A stretch of DNA of 64,000 bases from Fibrella arboris (GTDB lineage: Bacteria; Bacteroidota; Bacteroidia; Cytophagales; Spirosomataceae). The notes under the pieces are model-generated. The model did not search any database. It worked only from the letters and a program-made list of their open reading frames with translations, and was not told the origin of the DNA. Below are positions 26,516 to 35,456 of this stretch, in pieces (position 1 is the first letter of the stretch; the number at the start of each line of letters is the position of its first letter). The translations under genes and the position numbers were made by a program. The stretch is taken from positions 62,001 through 126,000 of the forward strand of contig NZ_JBGGWE010000015.1 in NCBI RefSeq assembly GCF_041321095.1, in the 5' to 3' direction.

Positions 26516-28033
26516 ATGTTTAGCAAAAAAATAGCCATCGGGTCCCTCGCTCTGCTGCTCGCCGTTTCGTCGGGCTGTAAAGACGAGTTCTTCGATGTCA
26601 ACAACAACCCTAACCAGGTGACGGCGGCCACGCCCGAACTGGTACTGCCCAACGCCCTAGCCAATACGGCGACCTACTACCAGACCAGCTTCACCTTTCT
26701 GAACCTGTGGATGGGCTACTGGAACTACAGTGGTAACTATTCGATCGCTACCTCGGATAAGAACTACCAGTTCACCAACACGTTCAATCAGGGCATCTGG
26801 AACAATGCTTATACCAACCTAAAGAACTACAACTACATCGAGCAGCAGGCGGCGGCCCAGAACCAGCCCAACCTGCAGGCAATGGCCAAGATCATGAAGG
26901 CGTTCCACTTTCAAATCCTGGTCGACACATATGGCAACATTCCATACACAAGTGCGTTGCAGGGGCTGACCGTAGCACAACCTACTTATGACAGCGGGGT
27001 AGCGGTGTACGAGGATCTCTTCAAGCAGATCGATGCGGCCCTGGCCCTGTTTGCCAGTGGCGAAACGCGGGCCGCGGCTGGCGAGACGATCACCAATCCG
27101 GGTGCTAACGATATCCTGTATCAGGGTAACATCGGCAACTGGCGTCGGTTTGCCAACACCTTGAAGCTGAAGATGATCCTGCGCCAGAGTGAGCGCGCCG
27201 ATCGGCAGACGTTTGTTCAGGCCGCGCTGGCTACGTTGAAAGCGTCGCCTTATGGTTTTATTACGACGGCTGATCAAGCGGCAACGGTGAACCCGGGTTA
27301 CACGAACTCAACGAATCAGCAAAATCCGTTATATGCTACGTTTGGTAATGGGGTAAATGGTCAGCCGGTAGAGAACTTCAATATCTATCGGGCTGGTCTG
27401 TACGGATTAAACTTCCTGATCAGCAATCAGGATTACCGTACATCGTTCTTCTACAACCCAGTGAGCGGGAACAGCTTTAATGCGACCTTCTTCGGCACGA
27501 TCTCGCCTTTGGTGAACAGCCAGGTTTCAAGCATTGGGCCCGGTGTTCTCCAAAGCTCAACGCAGGATGCCGTTCTGTTGTCCGCGTTCGAGTCGCTGTT
27601 TATGCAGTCTGAAGCGGTTCAGCGCGGTTATCTGACCGGCAACGCCAAAACGCTCTACGAATCGGCCGTCATTCAGTCGTATACGTACCTGGGCGTTCAG
27701 GATGAAGCAGGCACAGCAGAAGACTATGCACGTGAATTCCTGTCAAACGGAGGTGCCAACGTCAATTGGGATTTGGCGACGAACAAGCTCACCCTGATTC
27801 TAACCCAGAAGTGGATTTCTGAAGATGGCATTGCTCCTTTCGAAGCTTGGAGCGACTACCGTCGCACCGGTATTCCGGCCGTACCGATCTCGCAGGATCC
27901 GAGTACGTCGATCAAACAGATCCCGGCCCGCCTGCTGTATCCGCAGACTGAGACCCAGTACAACGAAACAGCGGTGAAAGCCCAGGGCGCCGACAGCCAG
28001 TTCGACAAGACCAAGATCTTCTGGATCAAGTAA
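26516..28033 (+). CDS. SusD/RagB-family nutrient-binding lipoprotein, copy 1
   Basis: 505 residues from the ATG at 26516, chosen because it starts a lipoprotein signal with lipobox SSGC (Cys21); the frame is open 30 bases further upstream without adding a signal. The mature N-terminus (KDEFFDVNNNPNQVTAATPE) and helical TPR-like body fit the SusD-like_2 branch. It sits as a lid over the SusC channel and binds substrate. Its first ~430 and last ~150 bases are almost identical to copy 2; the middle diverges, which could alter ligand preference. Confidence 0.93.
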   Translation: MFSKKIAIGSLALLLAVSSGCKDEFFDVNNNPNQVTAATPELVLPNALANTATYYQTSFTFLNLWMGYWNYSGNYSIATSDKNYQFTNTFNQGIWNNAYTNLKNYNYIEQQAAAQNQPNLQAMAKIMKAFHFQILVDTYGNIPYTSALQGLTVAQPTYDSGVAVYEDLFKQIDAALALFASGETRAAAGETITNPGANDILYQGNIGNWRRFANTLKLKMILRQSERADRQTFVQAALATLKASPYGFITTADQAATVNPGYTNSTNQQNPLYATFGNGVNGQPVENFNIYRAGLYGLNFLISNQDYRTSFFYNPVSGNSFNATFFGTISPLVNSQVSSIGPGVLQSSTQDAVLLSAFESLFMQSEAVQRGYLTGNAKTLYESAVIQSYTYLGVQDEAGTAEDYAREFLSNGGANVNWDLATNKLTLILTQKWISEDGIAPFEAWSDYRRTGIPAVPISQDPSTSIKQIPARLLYPQTETQYNETAVKAQGADSQFDKTKIFWIK

Positions 28034-28051
28034 TTCAAGACATCAAAGACC

Positions 28052-28918
28052 ATGAAAAAAATTCTTAGTCTATTCGTCGCAGCAGGCATGGCCTTCGGAC
28101 TGACCTCCTGCCTCAAAGACGACGCCCACTATGTGGATTTTGCCGGGGCCGCCTCGGTGATCGACATTCCCACGTCGGCCTTCTATGGCGTAGTAGCCAA
28201 CCAGGGGCTGTCTATCCAGACCGCACCAGTCAGCTATTCCTTCAACGTCAACCTGTCGGGGCCACAAACCCTGGGTCAGGATGTGACGGTAAATCTGGCC
28301 GTTGATCCCGCCGCATTAACGGCTTACAATGCAGCCAACGGCACAAACTATCAACCGCTGCCTGCTGCCTTGTATCAGTTTACCACGACGAGCACGACCA
28401 TTAAAGCGGGTCAGCGCCTGGCTGCGGTAACGGTCAATTTCTTCTCGGGTGCCGACAAGATCACCAATCCGACGGCGTACAATGATGCTAACTATGCCTT
28501 ACCCATCCGGGTGACGGGAACCAGCAACAACCTGGCCGTGAGCAGCAATTACGGCTACAAGATCATTTCGCTCAAGCTCAAGAACCAGTATGATGGCACG
28601 TACCTATCTAAAGGATACTTTACGCACCCCACGCCTAGCTCGAGCAGAGCCATTAATCTGGAGAAAACGCTTCAGACGATTGATCTGAATACAGTGCAGA
28701 CCGATTTTGCCGATCTGGGCGGCAGCGGCTGGCTGATGCAACTGCGGGTGAACGCCGACAATACGGTTACGCTGATTCCGAAAGGAGCCGCCAATGCAAG
28801 CACTGTACAGGTCGGCGTGAACAAGTATGATCCGGCGACCAAAACATATACGCTGAACTACAAATACCCAGGCGCAGGTGGTGACCGGGTAATTACTGAG
28901 ACCCTGACGCGGGAATAG
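28052..28918 (+). CDS. DUF1735-type surface lipoprotein, copy 1
   Basis: 288 residues, lipobox LTSC at Cys20, then KDDAHYVDFAGAAS. A BACON/DUF1735-like beta-sandwich covers the first half (SGPQTLGQDVTVNLAVDP is typical), and a second beta domain follows from ~175 (NQYDGTYLS, then GGSGWLMQLRVNADN). Such proteins often follow SusC/SusD genes and are thought to bind glycan or peptide ligands at the cell surface. It starts 18 bases after the SusD stop and ends the operon before the terminator at 28996. Confidence 0.85.
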   Translation: MKKILSLFVAAGMAFGLTSCLKDDAHYVDFAGAASVIDIPTSAFYGVVANQGLSIQTAPVSYSFNVNLSGPQTLGQDVTVNLAVDPAALTAYNAANGTNYQPLPAALYQFTTTSTTIKAGQRLAAVTVNFFSGADKITNPTAYNDANYALPIRVTGTSNNLAVSSNYGYKIISLKLKNQYDGTYLSKGYFTHPTPSSSRAINLEKTLQTIDLNTVQTDFADLGGSGWLMQLRVNADNTVTLIPKGAANASTVQVGVNKYDPATKTYTLNYKYPGAGGDRVITETLTRE

Positions 28919-28995
28919 AATAGTCAGGTTGGGTACGTTGCCACTCATGTACATCGGCAACTACCCGGTATGTGTTAATCACACGCATAGTCTGC

Positions 28996-29040
28996 AAACA
29001 GAAAGCGGTGTCAGAATAGATCTGGCACCGCTTTCTGTTT
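28996..29040 (+). terminator. Terminator hairpin of the first SusCD operon
   Basis: 20-bp stem (28996-29015 with 29021-29040) with one G-U-compatible mismatch and a 5-base loop, ending in TTTCTGTTT. It shares the AAGCGGTG(C/T)CAGA core with the palindrome at 29347 and with the terminator at 35413. Confidence 0.85.
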
Positions 29041-29308
29041 GTATGAGTAGGCTTAAGCCAACATACTGTGTCGAGTAGCTCCGAATATCGAGTTAGTATG
29101 ATCCAACTTCCGCTACTTGTCCGATCTGTATCGGTAAGGTCAAGTTTAATATAATGGCAATAATTACGCAGTACATTGTATAGCGTAGTCTGTCCATTAC
29201 GACTATTCGGTCGGGTGGATACATAGGCCATAAATTCGGTAGGTAGTTGACACAACAGCTCATTGAAATTTGACAATACATGTGTTAACCAAGCAAAGCG
29301 AACGGTTC

Positions 29309-29343
29309 AGGTACGTTGCCATTGAGTAATCAGCAACGTACCT
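29309..29343. repeat. 11-bp inverted pair of the GGTACGTT motif
   Basis: Arms 29309-29319 and 29333-29343 are perfect complements with a 13-base spacer. The left copy lies within CAGGTACGTTGCC. This is the second inverted pair of the motif in the window; the first is at 1061-1112. Confidence 0.8.
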
Positions 29344-29346
29344 ATT

Positions 29347-29425
29347 ACATGGGCCAGTGTATAAACCGGAAAGCGGTGCCAGATCAGATCTGGCACCGCT
29401 TTCCGGTTTATACACTGGCCCATGT
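29347..29425. repeat. 79-base perfect palindrome with a one-base centre
   Basis: Arms 29347-29385 and 29387-29425 (39 bp each) are perfect reverse complements around a single A at 29386. The core contains the AAGCGGTGCCAGATC sequence of the operon-1 terminator, extended outward by unrelated sequence. It can form a cruciform or a long RNA hairpin. There is no T-tract. Confidence 0.92.
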
Positions 29426-29596
29426 GACTTACACGTGTTAGGTAACCATACTTGTACGGACCCGAGTATATCTAACAGGAATAAATAAAATCGATTCTCC
29501 ATTGCAGACTGGCAACCTTTGTAAACTACTCACCATACTAGTCATTATTCTACGAATAGAATACCGATTATAATTAATTAAAAAGGCTTACTACTT

Positions 29597-29628
29597 TTTG
29601 TTCATGTACAACTACTCACTAGATTAGT
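29597..29628 (+). promoter_or_regulatory. Probable, degenerate promoter region of the second SusC operon
   Basis: TTTG at 29597-29600 followed by TTC and a spacer resembling those of the other two SusC promoters. At the -7 position the sequence reads TAGATTAG instead of TAnnTTTG. The leader from about 29655 (TCAACTTTCTAAC) matches the leader of the third SusC gene. Position inferred by alignment by eye. Confidence 0.45.
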
Positions 29629-29674
29629 ACTATTAAATTGTATTTTTTCATGTAAACCATTCAACTTTCTAACA

Positions 29675-32600
29675 ATGAGAAAACTTTTACTGATCGCACA
29701 GCTGTTGCTGTGCCTTGTCAGCCTGCCGCTGCTGGCCCAGGACCGCACCATCACCGGCCGCGTCTCCTCCGGCGAAGACGGATCCCCCCTGCCCGGCGTC
29801 AACATCGCCATCCAGGGCACCACCCGAGGCGTCTCCTCCGACGCCGAGGGCAACTACCGCCTCTCGGTCCCCGCCGGTACCGTCCGGCTGGTCTTCTCCT
29901 TCATCGGCTTCGTCACCCAGGAAGTGGTCACCTCCACCCAGACCACCCTCAACGTCACCCTGGCTCCCGACGCCACCAACCTCAACGAGGTCGTCGTCAC
30001 CGCCTTCGGCATCCAGCGTAACGCCCGCGAGATCGGTACCTCCGTCACCCGGGTCAACAACGAGCAGATCGTCCAGGCAGCCCCCGTCAACATCGCCTCG
30101 GGTCTGACCGGCAAGGTGGCCGGTCTGCAGGTCAACCTCACCAACAACGGGGTGGGGGCCAACCCCCGGCTCACCATCCGGGGCAACCGCTCCTTCCTGG
30201 GCAACAACCAGGCCCTGCTGGTGGTCGACGGTGTGCTGACCGACATCTCCTTCCTGAGCTCGATCAACCCCAACGACATCGACAACACCTCCATCCTGAA
30301 GGGACCCTCAGCCGCCGCCCTCTACGGCTCGGATGCCTCCAACGGGGTGCTGATCGTCAACACCAAGCGGGGGGGCGGCAAGAACAAGGCCCAGGTGTCT
30401 TACACCAACAACACCCAGTTCGAGAGCATCTCCTACATGCCCGACCTGCAGCGTACCTTCAGCTCCAACGGCGGAGAGGGCAACCCCTTCCTGGATGCCA
30501 ATGGCTACCGCTTGTACGTACCCTACGAAAACCAGCAGTTCGGTCCTCGCTACGATGGCTCGATCCAGCCCCTGGGCTACGGGGTGCAGGTCCGTAACGC
30601 GGATGGCTCCATCCGGCTCGACACCTTGAAGGTGCCCTTCGCCTCGACGGGAGTGGACCCGCGGCGGGCCTTCTTCAACACGGGCAGTACGGTGCAGCAT
30701 GATCTGTCGTACCGCATCGGGGATGCCTCGGAGTACTTCGGGCTGGGCATCCAGCGGGTGGACCAGAACGGGGTAGTGCCCAACGACAAGTACTCGCGGA
30801 CCAACTTCCTGATGAACGGGGGGCGCACCATCGGTAAGTTCTCGGCCAATGGCAAGATCAACTTCACGTATTCGAACTATAATAAAGAGAATGGCGACTT
30901 TGGCCAAGGCCGTCCGGTGTACTGGAACGTGCTGAACCAGCCCGCCCACGCCCCCCTGCGCGATCCCCGCATCATGGACATCAACGGTCCGTATGGCGAC
31001 GTGAACGGCTACTTCAATGCCTACTACCCCAACCCCTGGTGGCAGGTGTCGGGCAACAACTCCCGCGCCAAAACCGATGCCTACGCCGTGCAGGGTTTTG
31101 CTGATGTGGCCTACCAGGTCAAGCCCTGGTTCAACGTCTTGTATCGCCTGGGCGGCCAGATCAACGCCAGCCAGTTCAAGAGCAACCTCTCGGCGGTGTC
31201 GTTCAGCGACTACGCTAAGTCCGACCCCTGGAGCGCGGGCAACATCGCCTCGTCGGTCAAGCAGGTCAATGGCAACGTGGCCGATCAGAGCTTTATCAGT
31301 ACGCGCTTTACGGGCGACCTGCTGGTGACGCTCTCCCCCAAGTTCGGCGACTTCACCACCCGGCTCATCCTGGGCCAGCAAACGCGCATCCAGTACGCCC
31401 GCCAGGTGAGCACCTCGGCAGGGCAGCTGGTGGTGCCCGGCGTCTATAACGTAGCCAACCGGCTGGGCCAGCTGGTGGGTTCGGAGTCTATCTCGCAAAG
31501 CCGCCTGGTGGGCGTGTTCGGCGACCTGACGCTGGGCTACAAAGACTTCCTGTTTGTCAACCTGACGGGCCGCAATGACTGGACCTCGCTGCTGGCCCCG
31601 GCCAACCGCTCCTTCTTCTACCCCGGGGCCAACGTCTCGGCGGTGCTCTCGGAGGCCATCCCCGCTCTGAAAGGCAACAACACCCTGACGTACCTGAAGC
31701 TGCGGGGGGGCTATGCCAAGGCGGGTAACGTCAACGTGGCGGCCTACCAGCTGCAGAACACCTTCAACCCCGGCACGGGGGTGGGGGCCTTCTTCCCCTT
31801 CGGCAGCCAGCCGGGCTTTGTGCTCAGCGACCGCCTGAACTCGCCGGACCTGAAGCCCGAGTTCACCACCAACATCGAAGCCGGCATCGAGTTCGGGTTG
31901 TTCAGCCGGGTGAACGCCGAGGTGGTGGTCTACAACACGGAGACCACCAACCAGACGGTGCCCATCCAGGTGTCGCGCTCGACGGGTTATTCAACCGCCC
32001 TGATCAACACGGGCACCATGAAGAACCAGGGCATTGAAGTAGAACTGAAATCAACTCGTCCGGTGGTAAACGCTGGTGGCTTCAGCTGGAACGTGGGCTT
32101 CAACTACACCTACAACAACAACGTGGTGACGGACGTGTATCCCGGTCTGGACCGCATCAACATTCCGCTCTCGAACGGCGCGGGGTCAGATGTGTATGCA
32201 GCCAAGGGGCAGAATTACCCCGCCCTCTACACCACCGACATCGCCCGGGTGCAGAACACTAACCCCACAGGGGCTTATTACGACGCCTCCGGTCAGTTTG
32301 TGGGACGGCCGGTGGTGAACCCCACTACCGGATACCCTATCCTGGATACAGAACTCAAATACCAGGGCACGACTCAGCCCAAGCACCGATTCGGCTGGAC
32401 CAACACGTTCGCATACAAAGGAGTATCGCTGAATACCACCATCGAGTATCGGGGTGGGGCGGTGATCTACAATGCCATCGGCAACGCCCTGGAGTTCACC
32501 GGAGCCGGCATTCGGACCACCTACAACGACCGGCAGAACTTTATCTTCCCCGGCTCGGTGCTGGCCACAGCCAACGCAGATGGCAGCAACAGCTTCGTTA

Positions 32601-32941
32601 ATAATAGCAGCGTAACGACCCGTGATGGTAACCTGGAGTTCTGGACCAACTCGGGCTACCACAATGCCGGCTCGAGCTACGTGACCTCGGCCGACTTCTG
32701 GAAGCTGCGTGAAGTGTCGATCAGCTACGACATCCCCGCCTCGATCCTGGGCTTCACCAAGTTTGTCAAGACCTTCAACATCGCCCTGACGGGCCGCAAC
32801 CTGCTGATGCTGCGGCCCAAGACCAACGTCTTCACCGACCCCGAGTACTCGCTGGACAACTCCAACGCCCAGGGTACGACCGACGAATACCAGACACCGC
32901 CTACCCGCTTCTACGGCTTCCGCGTAGGTATCGGTTTCTAA
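29675..32941 (+). CDS. SusC/RagA-type TonB-linked outer-membrane protein, copy 2
   Basis: 1088 residues, the same length as copy 1 with no insertions or deletions and only a few dozen amino-acid differences. The first residues (MRKLLLIAQ) match the third copy rather than copy 1 (MKKLLMVAQ), which points to exchange among the three genes. Domain order and motifs are as in copy 1. Differences cluster in short blocks, for example 30857-30915, 31067-31090 and 31255-31380, and again at 32015-32480, separated by almost identical stretches. Its SusD partner starts 20 bases later. The role is import of an unknown nutrient across the outer membrane. Confidence 0.95.
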   Translation: MRKLLLIAQLLLCLVSLPLLAQDRTITGRVSSGEDGSPLPGVNIAIQGTTRGVSSDAEGNYRLSVPAGTVRLVFSFIGFVTQEVVTSTQTTLNVTLAPDATNLNEVVVTAFGIQRNAREIGTSVTRVNNEQIVQAAPVNIASGLTGKVAGLQVNLTNNGVGANPRLTIRGNRSFLGNNQALLVVDGVLTDISFLSSINPNDIDNTSILKGPSAAALYGSDASNGVLIVNTKRGGGKNKAQVSYTNNTQFESISYMPDLQRTFSSNGGEGNPFLDANGYRLYVPYENQQFGPRYDGSIQPLGYGVQVRNADGSIRLDTLKVPFASTGVDPRRAFFNTGSTVQHDLSYRIGDASEYFGLGIQRVDQNGVVPNDKYSRTNFLMNGGRTIGKFSANGKINFTYSNYNKENGDFGQGRPVYWNVLNQPAHAPLRDPRIMDINGPYGDVNGYFNAYYPNPWWQVSGNNSRAKTDAYAVQGFADVAYQVKPWFNVLYRLGGQINASQFKSNLSAVSFSDYAKSDPWSAGNIASSVKQVNGNVADQSFISTRFTGDLLVTLSPKFGDFTTRLILGQQTRIQYARQVSTSAGQLVVPGVYNVANRLGQLVGSESISQSRLVGVFGDLTLGYKDFLFVNLTGRNDWTSLLAPANRSFFYPGANVSAVLSEAIPALKGNNTLTYLKLRGGYAKAGNVNVAAYQLQNTFNPGTGVGAFFPFGSQPGFVLSDRLNSPDLKPEFTTNIEAGIEFGLFSRVNAEVVVYNTETTNQTVPIQVSRSTGYSTALINTGTMKNQGIEVELKSTRPVVNAGGFSWNVGFNYTYNNNVVTDVYPGLDRINIPLSNGAGSDVYAAKGQNYPALYTTDIARVQNTNPTGAYYDASGQFVGRPVVNPTTGYPILDTELKYQGTTQPKHRFGWTNTFAYKGVSLNTTIEYRGGAVIYNAIGNALEFTGAGIRTTYNDRQNFIFPGSVLATANADGSNSFVNNSSVTTRDGNLEFWTNSGYHNAGSSYVTSADFWKLREVSISYDIPASILGFTKFVKTFNIALTGRNLLMLRPKTNVFTDPEYSLDNSNAQGTTDEYQTPPTRFYGFRVGIGF

Positions 32942-32961
32942 CTTCCAACCAAGACATTATC

Positions 32962-34476
32962 ATGAGCAATACAAAATTAGTCCTTGGATCACTGGTCTTA
33001 CTGTTATTGACCGCATCGGGCTGTAAAGACGAGTTCTTCGATGTGAACAACAACCCCAACCAGGTCACGGCGGCTACGCCCGAGCTGGTGCTGCCCAACG
33101 CCCTGGCCAACACGGCGACCTACTACCAGACCAGCTTCACCTTTCTGAACCTGTGGATGGGCTACTGGAACTACAGTGGGAACTATTCGATCGCTACCTC
33201 GGATAAGAACTACCAGTTCACCAACACGTTCAATCAGGGCATCTGGAACAATGCGTACACCAACCTAAAGAACTACAACTACATCGAGCAGCAGGCGGCG
33301 GCCCAGAACCAGCCCAACCTGCAGGCGATGGCCAAGATCATGAAGGCGTTCCACTTTCAGATCCTGGTCGACACCTATGGCAACATCCCCTACACCAATG
33401 CCCTGCAGGGGCTGACGGTGGCTCAGCCCACCTACGACAACGGGGTGGCGGTGTATGAAGATCTCTTCAAGCAGCTGGATGCGGCCCTGGCCCTGTTTGC
33501 CAGTGGCGAGAAACGAGCCAGCGCCGGCGAGACGATCACCAATCCGGGCGATAATGATATCATGTTTAAAGGCGACATCAATAAGTGGCGTCGGTTTGCC
33601 AACACCTTGAAGCTGAAGATGATCCTGCGCCAGAGCGAGCGCGCTGATCGGCAGGCCTTCGTCCAGGCTGCATTAGCCACGTTAAAAGCATCGCCCTATG
33701 GTTTCCTGAAAGCCGACGAGTATGCCACGGTCAATCCAGGTTACACCAATTCGGCCAACCAGCAAAATCCGTTCTATGCCACCTACGGTAACGGGGTGAA
33801 CGGTCAGCCGGTAGAGAACAACAACATCTATCGGGCAGGTCGCTACGCGTTGAACTTCCTGATTAGCACCCAGGACACCCGTGTGTTTGGTTTCTACAAC
33901 CCGGTGAGCGGCAGCAGCTTCAACGCGACTTTCTTCGGCACCATTTCGCCCCTGGTCAATAGCCAGGTTTCCAGCATTGGGCCCGGACTGCTTCAAGGTT
34001 CAACGCAGGCCGCTATCCTTCTCTCAAGTACGGAGTCGTTATTGTTACAGGCCGAGGCAGTGCAACGAGGCTACATTACAGGCAATGCCAAAACACTCTA
34101 CGAAACGGCCATTATCCAGTCGTATACGTACCTGGGTATCTTCGATGACTCAGGAACAGCGGAAGACTATGCCCGGCTACTCCTCGATAGTGGCAACCCG
34201 AATGCCACCTGGGATGCAGCGACGAACAAGCTCACCCTGATTCTGACCCAGAAATGGAATTCACTCAACGGCATCGCGCCCTTTGAAGCCTGGAGCGATT
34301 TCCGTCGCACCGGCATTCCGGCCGTCCCCATCTCGCAGGACCCCAGCACCTCGGTGAAACAGATCCCGGCCCGCCTGCTGTATCCGCAGACTGAGACCCA
34401 GTACAACGAAACGGCCGTGAAAGCCCAGGGCGCCGACAGCCAGTTCGACAAGACCAAGATCTTCTGGATCAAGTAA
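32962..34476 (+). CDS. SusD/RagB-family nutrient-binding lipoprotein, copy 2
   Basis: 504 residues, lipobox TASGC with Cys21. The mature protein starts KDEFFDVNNN exactly as in copy 1, but the signal peptide has a different sequence (MSNTKLVLGSLVLLLL). The central region (~33480-34260) is diverged from copy 1 in both bases and residues; the two ends are almost identical. It pairs with SusC copy 2. The divergence pattern suggests that the two SusD proteins keep a common docking surface and differ in ligand contacts (inference). Confidence 0.93.
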   Translation: MSNTKLVLGSLVLLLLTASGCKDEFFDVNNNPNQVTAATPELVLPNALANTATYYQTSFTFLNLWMGYWNYSGNYSIATSDKNYQFTNTFNQGIWNNAYTNLKNYNYIEQQAAAQNQPNLQAMAKIMKAFHFQILVDTYGNIPYTNALQGLTVAQPTYDNGVAVYEDLFKQLDAALALFASGEKRASAGETITNPGDNDIMFKGDINKWRRFANTLKLKMILRQSERADRQAFVQAALATLKASPYGFLKADEYATVNPGYTNSANQQNPFYATYGNGVNGQPVENNNIYRAGRYALNFLISTQDTRVFGFYNPVSGSSFNATFFGTISPLVNSQVSSIGPGLLQGSTQAAILLSSTESLLLQAEAVQRGYITGNAKTLYETAIIQSYTYLGIFDDSGTAEDYARLLLDSGNPNATWDAATNKLTLILTQKWNSLNGIAPFEAWSDFRRTGIPAVPISQDPSTSVKQIPARLLYPQTETQYNETAVKAQGADSQFDKTKIFWIK

Positions 34477-34494
34477 TTCAAGACATCAAATACC

Positions 34495-35358
34495 ATGAAA
34501 AGACTTATCAGTTTATCGCTTATCGGCAGCCTTGCCTTAAGCCTGACCTCCTGCCTCAAAGACGACGCCCACTATGTCGATTTTGCCGGGGCCGCCTCGG
34601 TGATCGACATTCCCACGTCGGCCTTTTATGGCGTAGTAGCCAATAACGGGCTGACCATTCAGAGTACACCGCTCAGCTATTCCTTCAACGTCAACCTGTC
34701 GGGGCCACAAACCCTGGGTCAGGATGTGACGGTGAATCTGGCCGTCGACCCCGCCGTACTAACTGCCTACAATACCGCGAACGGGACTGCTTATAAGCCC
34801 CTTCCGTCGACACTCTATCAGCTATCCACGACGAGTACGACCATCAAAGCGGGTCAACGGCTCGCGCCTGTGTCGATCACGTTTTACTCAGGTGCCGACA
34901 AGATCACCAACCCGACGGCCTATAATGACGCCAATTACGCGCTGGCCGTCCGGGTTACTGGAACGAACAACAACCTGGCTGTAAGCAGCAACTATGGGTA
35001 CAAGATTATCTCGCTGAAACTAAAAAATCAGTACGATGGCACGTACCTGGCCACCGGTGTATTTAACCACCCCGTGAATGGACCTCGTAATATCAACGAA
35101 GAGAAAGAGCTACAAACTGTCGACCTGAACACGGTGCAGACCAACTTCGCTGACTTAGGAGGCAGCGGTTGGCTGATGCAATTGCGGGTGAATGCCGACA
35201 ATACGGTTACGCTGATCCCGAAAGGAGCCGCCAACACGGGTACTGTTCAATTTGGCGTGAACCGGTACAACCCGGCGACCAAAACATATACGCTGAACTA
35301 CAAATATGCTGGTGCCGGGGGCGATCGGGTGATTAATGAAACGCTAACGCGGAAATAG
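34495..35358 (+). CDS. DUF1735-type surface lipoprotein, copy 2
   Basis: 287 residues, lipobox LTSC at Cys20. It shares SCLKDDAHYVDFAGAAS and most of the first beta domain with copy 1 but has diverged in the signal peptide and in the stretch around VFNHPVNGPRNINEEKELQ. It closes the second operon and is followed by the terminator at 35413. The likely role is surface ligand binding alongside the SusCD pair. Confidence 0.85.
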   Translation: MKRLISLSLIGSLALSLTSCLKDDAHYVDFAGAASVIDIPTSAFYGVVANNGLTIQSTPLSYSFNVNLSGPQTLGQDVTVNLAVDPAVLTAYNTANGTAYKPLPSTLYQLSTTSTTIKAGQRLAPVSITFYSGADKITNPTAYNDANYALAVRVTGTNNNLAVSSNYGYKIISLKLKNQYDGTYLATGVFNHPVNGPRNINEEKELQTVDLNTVQTNFADLGGSGWLMQLRVNADNTVTLIPKGAANTGTVQFGVNRYNPATKTYTLNYKYAGAGGDRVINETLTRK

Positions 35359-35412
35359 CATCTTCGTTGCCTTCGGCCAACCCGGCAGGCCCTGAAATGT
35401 TTAACTAATTTA

Positions 35413-35456
35413 AGGAAGCGGTGCCCAGTGTGATGGGTACCGCTTCCTGTTTTTTG
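35413..35456 (+). terminator. Rho-independent terminator of the second SusCD operon
   Basis: 15-bp stem (35413-35427 with 35434-35448) with one G-U-compatible position, 6-base loop, then GT and six T. The AGGAAGCGGTGCCCA arm is a variant of the operon-1 terminator arm. Confidence 0.88.

Larger units (their letters stand above)
28919..29674. other. 756-bp intergenic region between the two SusCD operons
   Basis: No credible gene. It holds, in order, the terminator of operon 1, an 11-bp inverted pair of the GGTACGTT motif, a 79-base perfect palindrome, and an AT-rich stretch (29430-29674) with the probable promoter and leader of the second SusC gene. A minus-strand frame at 28893-29276 crosses the terminator and the end of the DUF1735 gene, so I reject it. 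Confidence 0.7.
23230..35358 (+). repeat. Tandem direct duplication of a SusC-SusD-DUF1735 operon
   Basis: Unit 1 (23230-28918) and unit 2 (29675-35358) have the same three genes in the same order at an offset of about 6445 bases. Identity is patchy: long, almost identical blocks (for example 24950-25560 against 31395-32005) alternate with blocks of many synonymous and non-synonymous changes. The flanking non-coding sequence is not duplicated apart from the related terminator core. Confidence 0.92.

Noticed and set aside
28893..29276. 127-residue minus-strand frame, with an N-terminal part faintly like an integrase arm domain
   Set aside because: It crosses the operon-1 terminator and the end of the DUF1735 gene, has no catalytic motifs, and the resemblance is too weak to support a mobile-element remnant.
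29347..29425. CRISPR-like or insertion-sequence end
   Set aside because: There is only one palindrome, no spaced direct repeats, no target-site duplication and no transposase gene nearby.
30308..31498. 396-residue minus-strand open frame (and the matching 326-residue frame at 23863-24843)
   Set aside because: Exactly antisense to SusC copies 1 and 2; it is open only because those genes avoid the codons that would place stops on the other strand. Composition is Val/Gly/Arg/His-rich with no family motifs.
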